Assembly (NCBI RefSeq): GCF_003813775.1
Contig: NZ_RPDH01000003.1
Location: 434,001-498,000, forward strand
Source of the DNA: Chitinophaga lutea
Lineage (GTDB): Bacteria > Bacteroidota > Bacteroidia > Chitinophagales > Chitinophagaceae
DNA length: 64,000 bases
Direction of reading: 5' to 3'
The first letter of the stretch is position 1; each line of letters starts with the position of its first letter. The notes under the pieces are model-generated. The model ran no database searches. It was not told the origin of the DNA and saw nothing but the letters and a program-made list of their open reading frames with translations. Both the position numbers and the translations under genes were made by a program. Shown piece after piece: positions 17,257 through 25,360 of this stretch.

Positions 17257-18015
17257 ATGAAATACAAGGCTTTAATCGTCGAGGACGAAGTGCTGAGCCG
17301 CGATTTTTTGTCCAACCTCGTCCGTGAGTTTTGTCCACAGCTCGAACTGGCCGGTACGGCCTCGAATGTGGATGAAGCAGTGGCTTTCATCAACGCCAAA
17401 TATCCCCGCCTTGTGTTCATGGATATCGAAATGCAAACAGGCACGGGCTTCGACGTACTGCAGAAAGTCAACCACCACAATTTTCACGTCATCTTCACCA
17501 CCGCCTTCGATCATTACGCCATCAAAGCCATCAAATTCAGCGCGGTGGATTACCTGCTGAAACCGATCAATCTCCAGGAACTGGAACTGGCCGTGGCCAA
17601 AGCGGTGAAAACCATGGAAACGCGGGCCGACGACGGCCGCCTGGAAATGCTGCTCCAGAACTTCCGCAAGCCGGCGGGAGAAGACTTCTCCATCAGCCTC
17701 TCCACATCCGAAGGCGTCGATTTCATCCCGCTGTCGCACATCATCCGCCTCGAAGCCAAAGGCCCGTATACGATCTTTTACCTCCGCGACGGCCGCCAGA
17801 TCATGGTGAGCAAGAATCTCAAGGAATATGAGCTCTGTCTCACCGAGCACGGCTTTTTCCGGATACATAATTCATACATGATCAACCTGAAGGATGTGAA
17901 GCGCTGGGTGAAAACGGACGGCGGTTATGCCGTGATGAGCGACGAGGCGCTGGTGGCCATTTCCCCGAAAAAGAAAGATGAATTCATGATGCTGATGACA
18001 AAGCGGATGGTGTAA
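17257..18015 (+). CDS. LytTR family response regulator
   Basis: 252 aa. An N-terminal receiver domain (ALIVEDEVLSRDFL, acceptor Asp in LVFMDIEMQTGTG around residue 52, Thr in IFTTAFDHYA, Lys in YLLKPIN) and a C-terminal LytTR DNA-binding domain (about 145-250: FIPLSHIIRLEAKGPYTIFY, FFRIHNSYMINLKDVKRW). Partner of the upstream kinase. Candidate targets are GTTAA box pairs in its own promoter and in the 21.9 kb divergent promoter. Its 3' end overlaps the convergent hybrid-kinase gene by 32 bp. Confidence 0.92.
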   Translation: MKYKALIVEDEVLSRDFLSNLVREFCPQLELAGTASNVDEAVAFINAKYPRLVFMDIEMQTGTGFDVLQKVNHHNFHVIFTTAFDHYAIKAIKFSAVDYLLKPINLQELELAVAKAVKTMETRADDGRLEMLLQNFRKPAGEDFSISLSTSEGVDFIPLSHIIRLEAKGPYTIFYLRDGRQIMVSKNLKEYELCLTEHGFFRIHNSYMINLKDVKRWVKTDGGYAVMSDEALVAISPKKKDEFMMLMTKRMV

Positions 18016-20314
18016 GCTGCCGCAATTCCTGCATCGCTTCCTCGCAGATATTCCTGATATGCTGAAAGCGGCTCTCTTCCGCCGTTCTGTGCTGCTCGAT
18101 ATGCAGCAGGTCGCTCCCGATATATTGCTGTAACCCGAAATACCCCACCGATGTACGGAGGGTATGCGCGATTTTATACACGGCCGCTTCGTCGCCTTTG
18201 GAAAGGGCTTTCTGCAGCGCGTTGAGGTCTTTGGGCGTTTGTTTGAGGAAGGTGCTCACCATGTCTTTGATGAAGGCGGCGTTGTTATGCGTTTGTTCTT
18301 TCAGGAAAGAAAGGTCGATGAGCTTCTGCTGCCGCGCGGCGGCGATGGCCTGCATCAGCTCGTGCTCGCGGAAAGGTTTGGGCAGGTAGTCGTTCATCCC
18401 GGCGGCCAGGCACTTCTCGCGCTCGCCGCTGAAGGCATGCGCGGTAATGGCGATGACGGGGGTGTTGAGTTGCAGGCTCCGGCGGATCTTTTCGGTGGTG
18501 AGGTAACCGTCCATGCCGGGTATCTGCAGATCCATGAGGATGAGGTCGACCTTGTTCTTTTTCAGGAAACTCACCGCCTTCAGCCCGTTGCCGGCCACGC
18601 TTACGCGGAAGCCGTTATGCTGCAGCATGATGCGCGTCATTTTCTGGTTCAGCACATTGTCTTCCACCACCAGCACATGCATTCCCTGCCCGTTGATCAG
18701 CCCGGCGGGCCGCTCCCGGCCTTCCGCGGGCGCTTCTGCCTTCAGGAAGGGCAGCCGCACGGTGAATTCGGTGCCTTTTTTCTCCTCGCTTTTCAGGGTG
18801 ATGGAACCGCCCTGCAGCTCCACCAGCTCACGCGTAATGGCAAGCCCCAGCCCCGTGCCGCCGTATTTGCGGGTGATGGCGGTATCGGCCTGCGTGAACC
18901 GCTCGAATACGAGGTGCTGTTTGTCGGCCGCAATACCGATGCCGGTATCGCTGATGCGGAACAGCACCTGCACGCCCTGCGCGTTTTCCTGCTCGGCTTC
19001 GCAGCGGATGGTGATCTTGCCTTTTTCGGTGAACTTGATGGCGTTACCGATGATGTTGAGCAGTATCTGCGTGAGCCGCACGCTGTCGCCCAGCAGCGGC
19101 TGGTGCAGTGTTTTATCGACGCTGGAAATGTATTGCAGCTTTTTATGCCCGATGCGCGACGCGAGCATCAGCTCGATGCTCTGCAGCAGATCGGGCAGCT
19201 GAATGGCCACGGACTCGAAACTGATCTTCCGGGCGTCGAGCTTGCTGAGGTCCATGATGTCGTTGATGGTCGACAGCAGGTTGCTCCCCGAAGCGTAGAT
19301 GGCTTCGAGGTAATCGTGCTGCATCGGGTCGAGCTTCGTTTTCTTCAGCAGGTCCGTATATCCCAGGATGGCGCTCAGCGGCGTTCTCAGTTCGTGGCTC
19401 ATATTGGCCACGAAATCGGACTTCGCCCTGGACGATTCTTCGGCCAGCACGCGGGCTTTCTCCATCTGTTCTTCCACCGTTTTGCGGAGGAAGAACGTGG
19501 GGATTTCCGGCGGCGATTTTTTGATGTTGTATTTGCGGTGTTTTTTGGCGTACTGCTGGATGTGCTGCTCTATCTTATGGGGCGGCGACATGATGAAGGT
19601 GCACTGCTCGTGCCCCTGTGCGCGGCAGGTTACCTCCACGGCCGTGAGCGGTACGCCGAAGCTCTGCTCGCACCAGCCGGAAGAATACCCGCCGTTCATG
19701 ATGCACACGGGATTTTTTGATTTTTCGCCGGCCCGTATCCAGGCGTCGGCTTCAAAGGAAAAAGGATGATGATAGTGTAAATAAAAATTGTCGTCGGGCG
19801 TGGGGTTGCTTTCGGGAAGAATGTCCACGTAAGCCCAGCCCGTATAGGCGAAATGCACCGGCCCGGCGCTCAGCCTGGCCAGCGGGTTGCTGAGGTTCAT
19901 TTTGGCATGAAAAGCCCGCGCGTCGTTGAGGCCGAGGGCGTGGGAAATATCGAACAGGAAGTTCCGGCCGATGCTGAAAGCTTCCTGTTCGCCACGGTCT
20001 GCATATAATTTCAGGATGCTGTCGAGAAAGTCTTTCGACAGCGCCGAAGCCCTCACCAGCACATATCTTTCGTCGCTGATCTCGATCACGGCTTTGGACG
20101 GGTCCCATTTAAAATCGGAGAAGTACTGCCGCACGTTTTCTTCGGCCTTGCGGAATAAAGGCGCCATCTCATCGGGCACTTTTACCGAAGGCCCGCCGGT
20201 GTGCATCATGCCCTCGCCTTCGTGGGCATGCGCGCTTCGTTTGAGGGCAGCGTTTTCCGCTTCCAGGTTTTTCACTTTTTCCTCCAGTGCTGCTATGATT
20301 GCTGAGGTTTTCAT
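17984..20314 (-). CDS. Hybrid sensor histidine kinase with V4R ligand-binding domain, receiver and Hpt
   Basis: 776 aa, soluble, no membrane helix. Order: short coiled coil (1-27); XylR_N/V4R-type small-molecule domain (about 50-245) ending with the V4R signature CRAQGHEQCTF; HisKA with FVANMSHELRTPLSAILGY (His ~307); HATPase with a full N-box (LLNIIGNAIKFTEKG), DTGIGIA and GTGLGLAITREL; receiver (VLVVEDNVLNQ, LILMDLQIPGMDG); Hpt with KIAHTLRTSVGYFG. V4R domains bind small hydrophobic or aromatic compounds. It lies 6 bp downstream of a flavin monooxygenase gene, so they are probably co-transcribed. No DNA-binding output is fused; the phosphate must pass to another regulator. Confidence 0.88.
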   Translation of the reverse strand: MKTSAIIAALEEKVKNLEAENAALKRSAHAHEGEGMMHTGGPSVKVPDEMAPLFRKAEENVRQYFSDFKWDPSKAVIEISDERYVLVRASALSKDFLDSILKLYADRGEQEAFSIGRNFLFDISHALGLNDARAFHAKMNLSNPLARLSAGPVHFAYTGWAYVDILPESNPTPDDNFYLHYHHPFSFEADAWIRAGEKSKNPVCIMNGGYSSGWCEQSFGVPLTAVEVTCRAQGHEQCTFIMSPPHKIEQHIQQYAKKHRKYNIKKSPPEIPTFFLRKTVEEQMEKARVLAEESSRAKSDFVANMSHELRTPLSAILGYTDLLKKTKLDPMQHDYLEAIYASGSNLLSTINDIMDLSKLDARKISFESVAIQLPDLLQSIELMLASRIGHKKLQYISSVDKTLHQPLLGDSVRLTQILLNIIGNAIKFTEKGKITIRCEAEQENAQGVQVLFRISDTGIGIAADKQHLVFERFTQADTAITRKYGGTGLGLAITRELVELQGGSITLKSEEKKGTEFTVRLPFLKAEAPAEGRERPAGLINGQGMHVLVVEDNVLNQKMTRIMLQHNGFRVSVAGNGLKAVSFLKKNKVDLILMDLQIPGMDGYLTTEKIRRSLQLNTPVIAITAHAFSGEREKCLAAGMNDYLPKPFREHELMQAIAAARQQKLIDLSFLKEQTHNNAAFIKDMVSTFLKQTPKDLNALQKALSKGDEAAVYKIAHTLRTSVGYFGLQQYIGSDLLHIEQHRTAEESRFQHIRNICEEAMQELRQLTPSALSSAS

Positions 20315-20320
20315 GCGTTT

Positions 20321-21823
20321 TTATCGGATGATGTCGGCCGTCCGTTGCACAGGTTTCGGGGGGACGGGCACTTTTTTGGTTGCTCTTTGCAGCAAAATAC
20401 GATAATCTTTCGGGTTAATCGGTTTGAAAAATTCATACGGCATCCACCTGGTGGCGGTCACAGGCAGGCCCATATCGCGCATCAGCTGGTCGAGGTGCAT
20501 GAAGTTGAAAGGCGCCACGCAGGTGCCGCTGAACTCGGCGGCAATGGGCCTTCCGGAGTAGCGCCAGTCCTGCATATAGGTGATGTCGCGCTGGATCTCC
20601 GCCGCTGCCGGCAGTTGCAGGGTGCCCTCCACATAACGCACAAACCAGTTGGCGGCAATTTCGGATGTGAGGGTGGTGAACAGGCTGGAGTTGAAACCGA
20701 TGAACGCCAGCTGCGGCACCTGCGGGTGCAGGATGTTGCGGAACAGCCGGTAGCCGCCGCCGGGCCCGAGCAGCACATCGCGGTATTTGGCTTCCAGGAA
20801 AGGCAGGCTCTGGCTGAAACCGGTGCCGCACACGATCACGTCGGGGTGAATTACGTTGCCGTTCACGAGGTGCACGGCCGGCCCGTCGATCCTGTCAATT
20901 TCCGTTTGCTGCGCCCGGATCTGTCCGCTCTTTACCTTTTCATAAAACCCTTCCGGCGCAACGCCCAGGCTGCAGCTGATCTGGTCTTCGATGCGGTGCT
21001 GCGGCACCATGCCGCAGGCTTTCAGCTTGAACTGTTTTTTAAGCAGCAGCTCCAGCCCTCGCCATTGCGCCCACACCATGGGCCTGCCGGCGCTGTGCAG
21101 GAACTTCTGGAAAGGGGTTTTGTACGGCGCGTTAAAGAACGCTTCCGAAAACCGGGAGAAGAGCAGGTAACGCATATTGACCAGGTTGCCGAAAAAACGC
21201 GGCACTTTCCACTGCGCCTTGCGGTACAGCAGGTGGCACTCGCGGCCGAGATCGGCGGCCAGCGTGGCGATGTCGGTGGCGGACTTGGCGAAGCCCACCA
21301 CGGCTACGGATTGATGCTCGAGGATGGCCGGGTCGTTTACCTGGCTGGAATGCAGGATGCGGCCGGTAAAGGTGTCCATGCCTTTGAATGCCGGCAGGTG
21401 CGGTTTATGAAAGGTGCCGGTGCAAACGGCTACATAGTCGAACAGGAGGGTGGCCGTTTCATCGTTCACGGCGTCGTACACGTCCATTTGCCACAGCCCG
21501 TCCTGGTACTCGAGGTGGGTCACGGTGGTCTGGAAACGGATGTGCGGTGTAACATTGAAGTAAGCCGCGTAATCTTCAAGGTACCGCTGTACCTGTGCGC
21601 CGGTAGGCCATTGGGGATAGGAGGAAGGCATGGGAAAATCCGAAAAGGCATATTCGTCGCGGGTGGTTTGCGTGGCCACGCCGAGATAGGAACGGCTGAG
21701 CTCCCATACGCCGCCGATGGCTTTGGCTTTTTCGATGACCGTAACGCGGTAACCTTGCCGGAGGAACGCTTTTGCAGTGGCGAGGCCGCTGAGGCCGGCG
21801 CCGATGATACCGATATGTTTCAT
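20321..21823 (-). CDS. Flavin-containing monooxygenase (FMO-like)
   Basis: About 500 aa. Has the N-terminal FAD-binding GIIGAGLSGLATAKAF, the second Rossmann motif VAVVGFAKSATDIATLAA for NADPH, and between them a FMO-like stretch (DFPMPSSYPQWPT). The ATG-containing HPDVIVCGTGF matches the late conserved segment. FMOs oxygenate nitrogen, sulfur or ketone groups of small molecules in the cytosol. Start at ATG 21823 gives the Rossmann fold at once; the frame extends to 21877. First gene of an operon with the V4R hybrid kinase and divergent from a methyltransferase, with GTTAA box pairs between them. The substrate is unknown. Confidence 0.85.
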   Translation of the reverse strand: MKHIGIIGAGLSGLATAKAFLRQGYRVTVIEKAKAIGGVWELSRSYLGVATQTTRDEYAFSDFPMPSSYPQWPTGAQVQRYLEDYAAYFNVTPHIRFQTTVTHLEYQDGLWQMDVYDAVNDETATLLFDYVAVCTGTFHKPHLPAFKGMDTFTGRILHSSQVNDPAILEHQSVAVVGFAKSATDIATLAADLGRECHLLYRKAQWKVPRFFGNLVNMRYLLFSRFSEAFFNAPYKTPFQKFLHSAGRPMVWAQWRGLELLLKKQFKLKACGMVPQHRIEDQISCSLGVAPEGFYEKVKSGQIRAQQTEIDRIDGPAVHLVNGNVIHPDVIVCGTGFSQSLPFLEAKYRDVLLGPGGGYRLFRNILHPQVPQLAFIGFNSSLFTTLTSEIAANWFVRYVEGTLQLPAAAEIQRDITYMQDWRYSGRPIAAEFSGTCVAPFNFMHLDQLMRDMGLPVTATRWMPYEFFKPINPKDYRILLQRATKKVPVPPKPVQRTADIIR

Positions 21824-21879
21824 GGTGATGGGGTTGTTTGACGGTACGAAAATAAAGCGGCGGAAAAGGCCCGCCACGC

Positions 21880-21909
21880 CAAGTTAATGTATGCGCCGTT
21901 TGAGTTAAC
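21880..21909. promoter_or_regulatory. GTTAA box pair A in the FMO/methyltransferase divergent promoter
   Basis: CAAGTTAAT (21880-21888) and TGAGTTAAC (21901-21909): the GTTAA cores are exactly 21 bp apart, the same spacing as the boxes before the LytS/LytTR operon. They match seven or eight of nine positions of the LytTR consensus. They lie 57 bp upstream of the monooxygenase start. Confidence 0.5.
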
Positions 21910-21927
21910 CGATCGTATGGCGCGGTA

Positions 21928-21957
21928 TCCGTTAAGTGGATTACAGTTCCTGTTAAA
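21928..21957. promoter_or_regulatory. GTTAA box pair B in the FMO/methyltransferase divergent promoter
   Basis: TCCGTTAAG (21928-21936), identical to the box at 16236-16244, is followed by CCTGTTAAA (21949-21957) with cores 21 bp apart. They lie about 78-107 bp upstream of the methyltransferase start. Confidence 0.55.
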
Positions 21958-22034
21958 CCACGTAGTTGCCTGTTGGAGGAACGCCGGAATTTTACACCGT
22001 TAACACGAATATTCACGTAAAAACCGAACCCCAA

Positions 22035-22928
22035 ATGCAACTGAACAAAGAACCCATGGCTTTCCTGCGGGAAATCATCGAGAATGGCGGCCCCGAAGCG
22101 CCGCAGTACGAAACGCTCAACCGCGTATTCGAAACCATCACCACCGAATTCAAAGCGGGCAACATTCCCGCCGAAACGCTCGACGCCCTGCAAAGCGGCT
22201 TCGGAGGAGACAGTATGGACAATACGATCCTCGGCCACGTGCGGTCGAAACCTTTCGGCTATGCGGGCGACTTCCTCATCATCGACAAGATCTACCGCGA
22301 ACAGGTGTCGGCCGATGCGCGTTACGAAAAGTGGGACAGCTTCTGGCACGAACAACCCGCCTGTAAAGCCGTTCGCAACCGCAAGGATTATTTCATCCGC
22401 ACCATCACCCAGGCCCTCCGCCGGAAACCCTCGCTGCAACTGCTCAACGTGGCCAGCGGCCCCGCCCGCGACCTCGCGGAAGTATACGGGGAGATCGATC
22501 CGCAACGCCTGCATACGGTATGCGTGGAAGCCGACATCAACGCCATCAGCTACGCGAAGGAACTGAACGAAGCGCACGCCGCGCAGGTGCAGTTCGAGCA
22601 CCAGAATATATTCCGTTATACGGCAGACAGGCAGCACGACATCGTGTGGAGCGCCGGGCTGTTCGATTATTTTGAAGATGAGATCTTTATCAAATTGCTG
22701 CGCAAGTTCATGGGGTGGACCAAACCCGGCGGCGAAGTGATCATCGGCAACTTCAGCGATCAGAACCCCACGCAGAATTTTATGGAGCTGATCGGCGACT
22801 GGTACCTCCACCACCGTTCCGCGGAAGCGCTAACCGAGATGGCTATAGCCGCGGGCGCGCCCCGGAAGGCAGTACACGTGGGCAGTGAAGCGGAAGGGGT
22901 AAACCTGTTTTTGCATGTGAAAGTGTAA
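22035..22928 (+). CDS. Class I SAM-dependent methyltransferase
   Basis: About 297 aa. An N-terminal helical region (MDNTILGHVRSKPFGYAGDF) precedes the SAM fold: motif I LLNVASGPARDLAEVY, acidic VCVEADINAISYAKE, then QHDIVWSAGLFDYF and KPGGEVIIGNFS. The GYAGD-containing N-terminal segment resembles proteins often named 3-hydroxypalmitate methyl ester biosynthesis (PhcB-like), but this resemblance is from memory and weak. ATG 22035 is chosen over a TTG at 21966. Divergent from the FMO/V4R-kinase operon and with candidate LytTR boxes upstream, so probably part of the same regulon (inference). Confidence 0.8.
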   Translation: MQLNKEPMAFLREIIENGGPEAPQYETLNRVFETITTEFKAGNIPAETLDALQSGFGGDSMDNTILGHVRSKPFGYAGDFLIIDKIYREQVSADARYEKWDSFWHEQPACKAVRNRKDYFIRTITQALRRKPSLQLLNVASGPARDLAEVYGEIDPQRLHTVCVEADINAISYAKELNEAHAAQVQFEHQNIFRYTADRQHDIVWSAGLFDYFEDEIFIKLLRKFMGWTKPGGEVIIGNFSDQNPTQNFMELIGDWYLHHRSAEALTEMAIAAGAPRKAVHVGSEAEGVNLFLHVKV

Positions 22929-22932
22929 GGCG

Positions 22933-23259
22933 CTATTTTCTCCCATACAGGAACATCCACAGGGCCACTACAAGAACGGTATGGATGATGAAAGCGATGT
23001 TGAGGATGTTGCTGGTGCGCATCAGCCGGGTAATATCAGGGTCGTCGTCTTCCATGAAATCGGCGGACCACCGGAAAGTGAAGAGCGCCAGCATATTGTC
23101 TTCCCCGCGATATTGCCGCTCGAGGCTGGTGCCTCCCATTTCCTCTTTCCCGATTAATTCATAGATATGGTAATTCAGGATAAAACGGATGATGAATATC
23201 ACAGGCCAGGTGAAGTAAATGAAGGGTGCGAGCTTGTTAAGGAATTGAACGATCATCAT
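22933..23259 (-). CDS. Small membrane protein of unknown function
   Basis: 108 aa. Two hydrophobic helices flank a charged middle: about residues 8-28 (LNKLAPFIYFTWPVIFIIRF) and 85-104 (ILNIAFIIHTVLVVALWMFL). The middle (GTSLERQYRGEDNMLALF) is polar. I do not recognise the family. It is convergent with the methyltransferase (4 bp apart). Two adjacent ATGs (23259, 23256) could start it. The upstream hairpin at 23263-23290 separates it from the epoxide hydrolase gene, so its promoter would have to lie in or over that hairpin, or it depends on read-through. Confidence 0.65.
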   Translation of the reverse strand: MMIVQFLNKLAPFIYFTWPVIFIIRFILNYHIYELIGKEEMGGTSLERQYRGEDNMLALFTFRWSADFMEDDDPDITRLMRTSNILNIAFIIHTVLVVALWMFLYGRK

Positions 23260-23262
23260 TAA

Positions 23263-23290
23263 AAGGGAGGCGTGTTTGAACGCCTCCCTT
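23263..23290 (-). terminator. Hairpin terminator of the epoxide hydrolase-like gene
   Basis: An 11-bp perfect stem (AAGGGAGGCGT, loop GTTTGA) lies 20 bp downstream of the stop of the minus-strand gene at 23311 and is followed in that direction by a short T-rich stretch. Confidence 0.7.
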
Positions 23291-23310
23291 CCCCAAATAT
23301 ATCAATTCAT

Positions 23311-24435
23311 TCAGACAGTTTCAAAAAACGCATTCAGTTCTCCCACCCAGGCATCGGGCTGTTCCAGCGGGGCGAAGTGCCCGCCTTTGGGCATTTTGGA
23401 GAAGCGTTTCACGTTGACCCAGCGCTCCGCCCATTCTTTGGGAATAGGCGCCTCACCGGGGAAGCTGGCCACACCCGTGGGAACTTCCACGCGTTTGTAC
23501 GATGCCAGGCCGCCAGGGGTGGTATAAAGGGCCCGAGAGCCCTCGAGATAGGTGCGCATGCTGCTGTTGATGGTTTGCGTCACCCAGTAGATCATGATGT
23601 TGGTGAGCAGCTCGTCTTTGCTGACCGCGTTTTCCACGTTGCCGCCGTTATCCGTCCAGGCATTGAATTTTTCCAGTATCCACGATGCGAGGCCCACCGG
23701 TGAATCGTTCAGGGCGAACGCCAGCGTTTGCGGTTTGGTGGAATGCAGCATGTTGTACGCGCCCTCCGTATACCACCAGTGCTGCAGGAATTTCCCGAAC
23801 TCCTGTTCCGGTGCCGACATCTGCGACCAGTCTTCCATCCCCGTGCCGTACCCCACGTCCGTCAGATGGATGGCCTTCACGGCCTGGGGGAAGATGTTGG
23901 CGAGGGATTTGACGATGCCCGTGCCCAGGTCGCCGCCGCCGGCGTAATAAGTGGAATATCCCAGTACGTCCTGCATCAGCTTGTTGAAGATGCCGGCATG
24001 CTGGTCGGGGTTCAGCGCCACGTGATCGGAAAAACCGAAACCGGCGATGGAAGGGATCACCAGGTCGTACGAAGGCTCGCCCTGCGTAAGCATGGGAATG
24101 ACCTTGTAGTACCGGTAAAAGCTATCCGGCCAGCCGTGCACGAGCAACAGCGGTTTCGGGTTTTTTCCCTTGCCTTTCACATGAATGAAGTGGATGTTGA
24201 TGCCGTCGATTTCGGTGGTGAAATGAGGAAACCGGTTCAGCGCCGCTTCCTGCTTGCGCCAGTCGTACGACGTGGCCCAGTATTGCACCAGGTCTTTCAA
24301 CGTATCCGGGTTGGTGCCGTAATTCCATCCGGGGTTTTCAGGGGCGTCGGCCCAGCGGGTACGTTGCAGGCGTTGTTGCAGGTCGTCGAGAACGGTTTGA
24401 GGAACATCAATAGAAAAGGGTTTGACAGTGTACAT
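23311..24435 (-). CDS. Epoxide hydrolase-like alpha/beta hydrolase
   Basis: 374 aa with the N-terminal epoxide hydrolase domain (PFSIDVPQTVLDDLQQRLQ, WADAPENPGWNYG). The catalytic domain shows the HGWP oxyanion motif at 100-103, the nucleophile Asp169 in GGGDLGTG, and His353 in GGHFAPLEQPD. This is the microsomal-type epoxide hydrolase family, which opens epoxides to diols through an ester intermediate. No signal peptide. Monocistronic with its own hairpin terminator. The physiological substrate is unknown. Confidence 0.87.
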   Translation of the reverse strand: MYTVKPFSIDVPQTVLDDLQQRLQRTRWADAPENPGWNYGTNPDTLKDLVQYWATSYDWRKQEAALNRFPHFTTEIDGINIHFIHVKGKGKNPKPLLLVHGWPDSFYRYYKVIPMLTQGEPSYDLVIPSIAGFGFSDHVALNPDQHAGIFNKLMQDVLGYSTYYAGGGDLGTGIVKSLANIFPQAVKAIHLTDVGYGTGMEDWSQMSAPEQEFGKFLQHWWYTEGAYNMLHSTKPQTLAFALNDSPVGLASWILEKFNAWTDNGGNVENAVSKDELLTNIMIYWVTQTINSSMRTYLEGSRALYTTPGGLASYKRVEVPTGVASFPGEAPIPKEWAERWVNVKRFSKMPKGGHFAPLEQPDAWVGELNAFFETV

Positions 24436-24538
24436 ACAGCTATATTTTTAGGTTTAATGATATGGTAAAACTAAACCAGGGGCATGACAGCAGTATGTCA
24501 GCAGGATTTCCGCGTCTCAAAAAAATCTGTGTCTGCCG

Positions 24539-25321
24539 TTAGGGTTTCAGTTCCCTGATCAGGATATTCCGGAAATCGATCGGCTGGCCTTCGCTCTGGA
24601 GGGCGATGAAGCCGGCCGACAGCACCTTGCCGTCTGGTTTCTGTTTCGGGTCGAAGTTGTTCACCACCGGCCCGCCGATCTGGGGTTTGGAATATTGCAG
24701 TACGGTATCGCCGTTGATGATGTGGGTGATGAGGGAGTCGCCGTACACGATGAGCTCCGCCTTTACCCATTCATCCTTATCGTATGTTTTGGAACTGGAA
24801 TTGATGCAATGCCGCGTGTCGAGCTTGCCTTTATACACGATGTGCGTGCCCGGAGAGCACATGTTGCCCGTGGGGCGCGGCTGGCCGTCGCCCAGCCCGG
24901 CCAGGAACTGCATTTCCACGGAAATGGGCCAGTCCTGTTCCACCGGCATGGTGCGCGGGTCCTGCGAATGATACATCACGCCGCTGTTTAACACCGTGTA
25001 GGAGGGGGCGCTTTTCATCCATTCGCCGGTAAAGCGGTATTCGAGTTTGAGATGATAGTTCGAAAAAGGTTGTTTGTAATAGAGATGGCCGTACTGGTTG
25101 TTGAAATCGCCGTACTGATCGTACCGCACTTTCACGATGCCGTCTTCGGCCCGGAAGGTATTCCCGAAGTTGTCGCCTACCGGGTGGTGGTGGATCTTCA
25201 CATACCAGTCGTTCAGGTCTTTGCCGTTGAACAGCGGTTTCCATTCCTGGGCCCGGGCTGAAAGGAACGATACGGTTAAAAAAGCAGCCGCGGCGGCTTT
25301 GCGTAAAAAAAGAGTAGTCAT
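24539..25321 (-). CDS. DUF1080 (3-keto-disaccharide hydrolase-type) exported protein
   Basis: 260 aa with a signal peptide (FLTVSFLSARAQ). The DUF1080 lectin-like jelly roll is visible from WKPLFNGKDLNDWYV through FSNYHLKLEYRF and SGVMYH to the final PIDFRNILIRELKP. Some members hydrolyse 3-keto-glucosides; many are uncharacterised glycan-binding or hydrolysing proteins in the periplasm or on the surface. No sugar dehydrogenase or oxidoreductase partner is adjacent, so activity is not supported by context. Confidence 0.85.
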   Translation of the reverse strand: MTTLFLRKAAAAAFLTVSFLSARAQEWKPLFNGKDLNDWYVKIHHHPVGDNFGNTFRAEDGIVKVRYDQYGDFNNQYGHLYYKQPFSNYHLKLEYRFTGEWMKSAPSYTVLNSGVMYHSQDPRTMPVEQDWPISVEMQFLAGLGDGQPRPTGNMCSPGTHIVYKGKLDTRHCINSSSKTYDKDEWVKAELIVYGDSLITHIINGDTVLQYSKPQIGGPVVNNFDPKQKPDGKVLSAGFIALQSEGQPIDFRNILIRELKP

Positions 25322-25360
25322 AAAGGCAATCGTCGTGTTGCCTAAAAATACCCAAAAACT

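Noticed and set aside
18164..21841. Long open frames on the plus strand over the hybrid kinase and monooxygenase (about 518 and 498 codons)
   Set aside because: They are antisense to well-supported genes with complete domain motifs. High G+C and biased third positions create long stop-free antisense frames throughout the window, and the translations are rich in His, Arg and Gly with no motifs.
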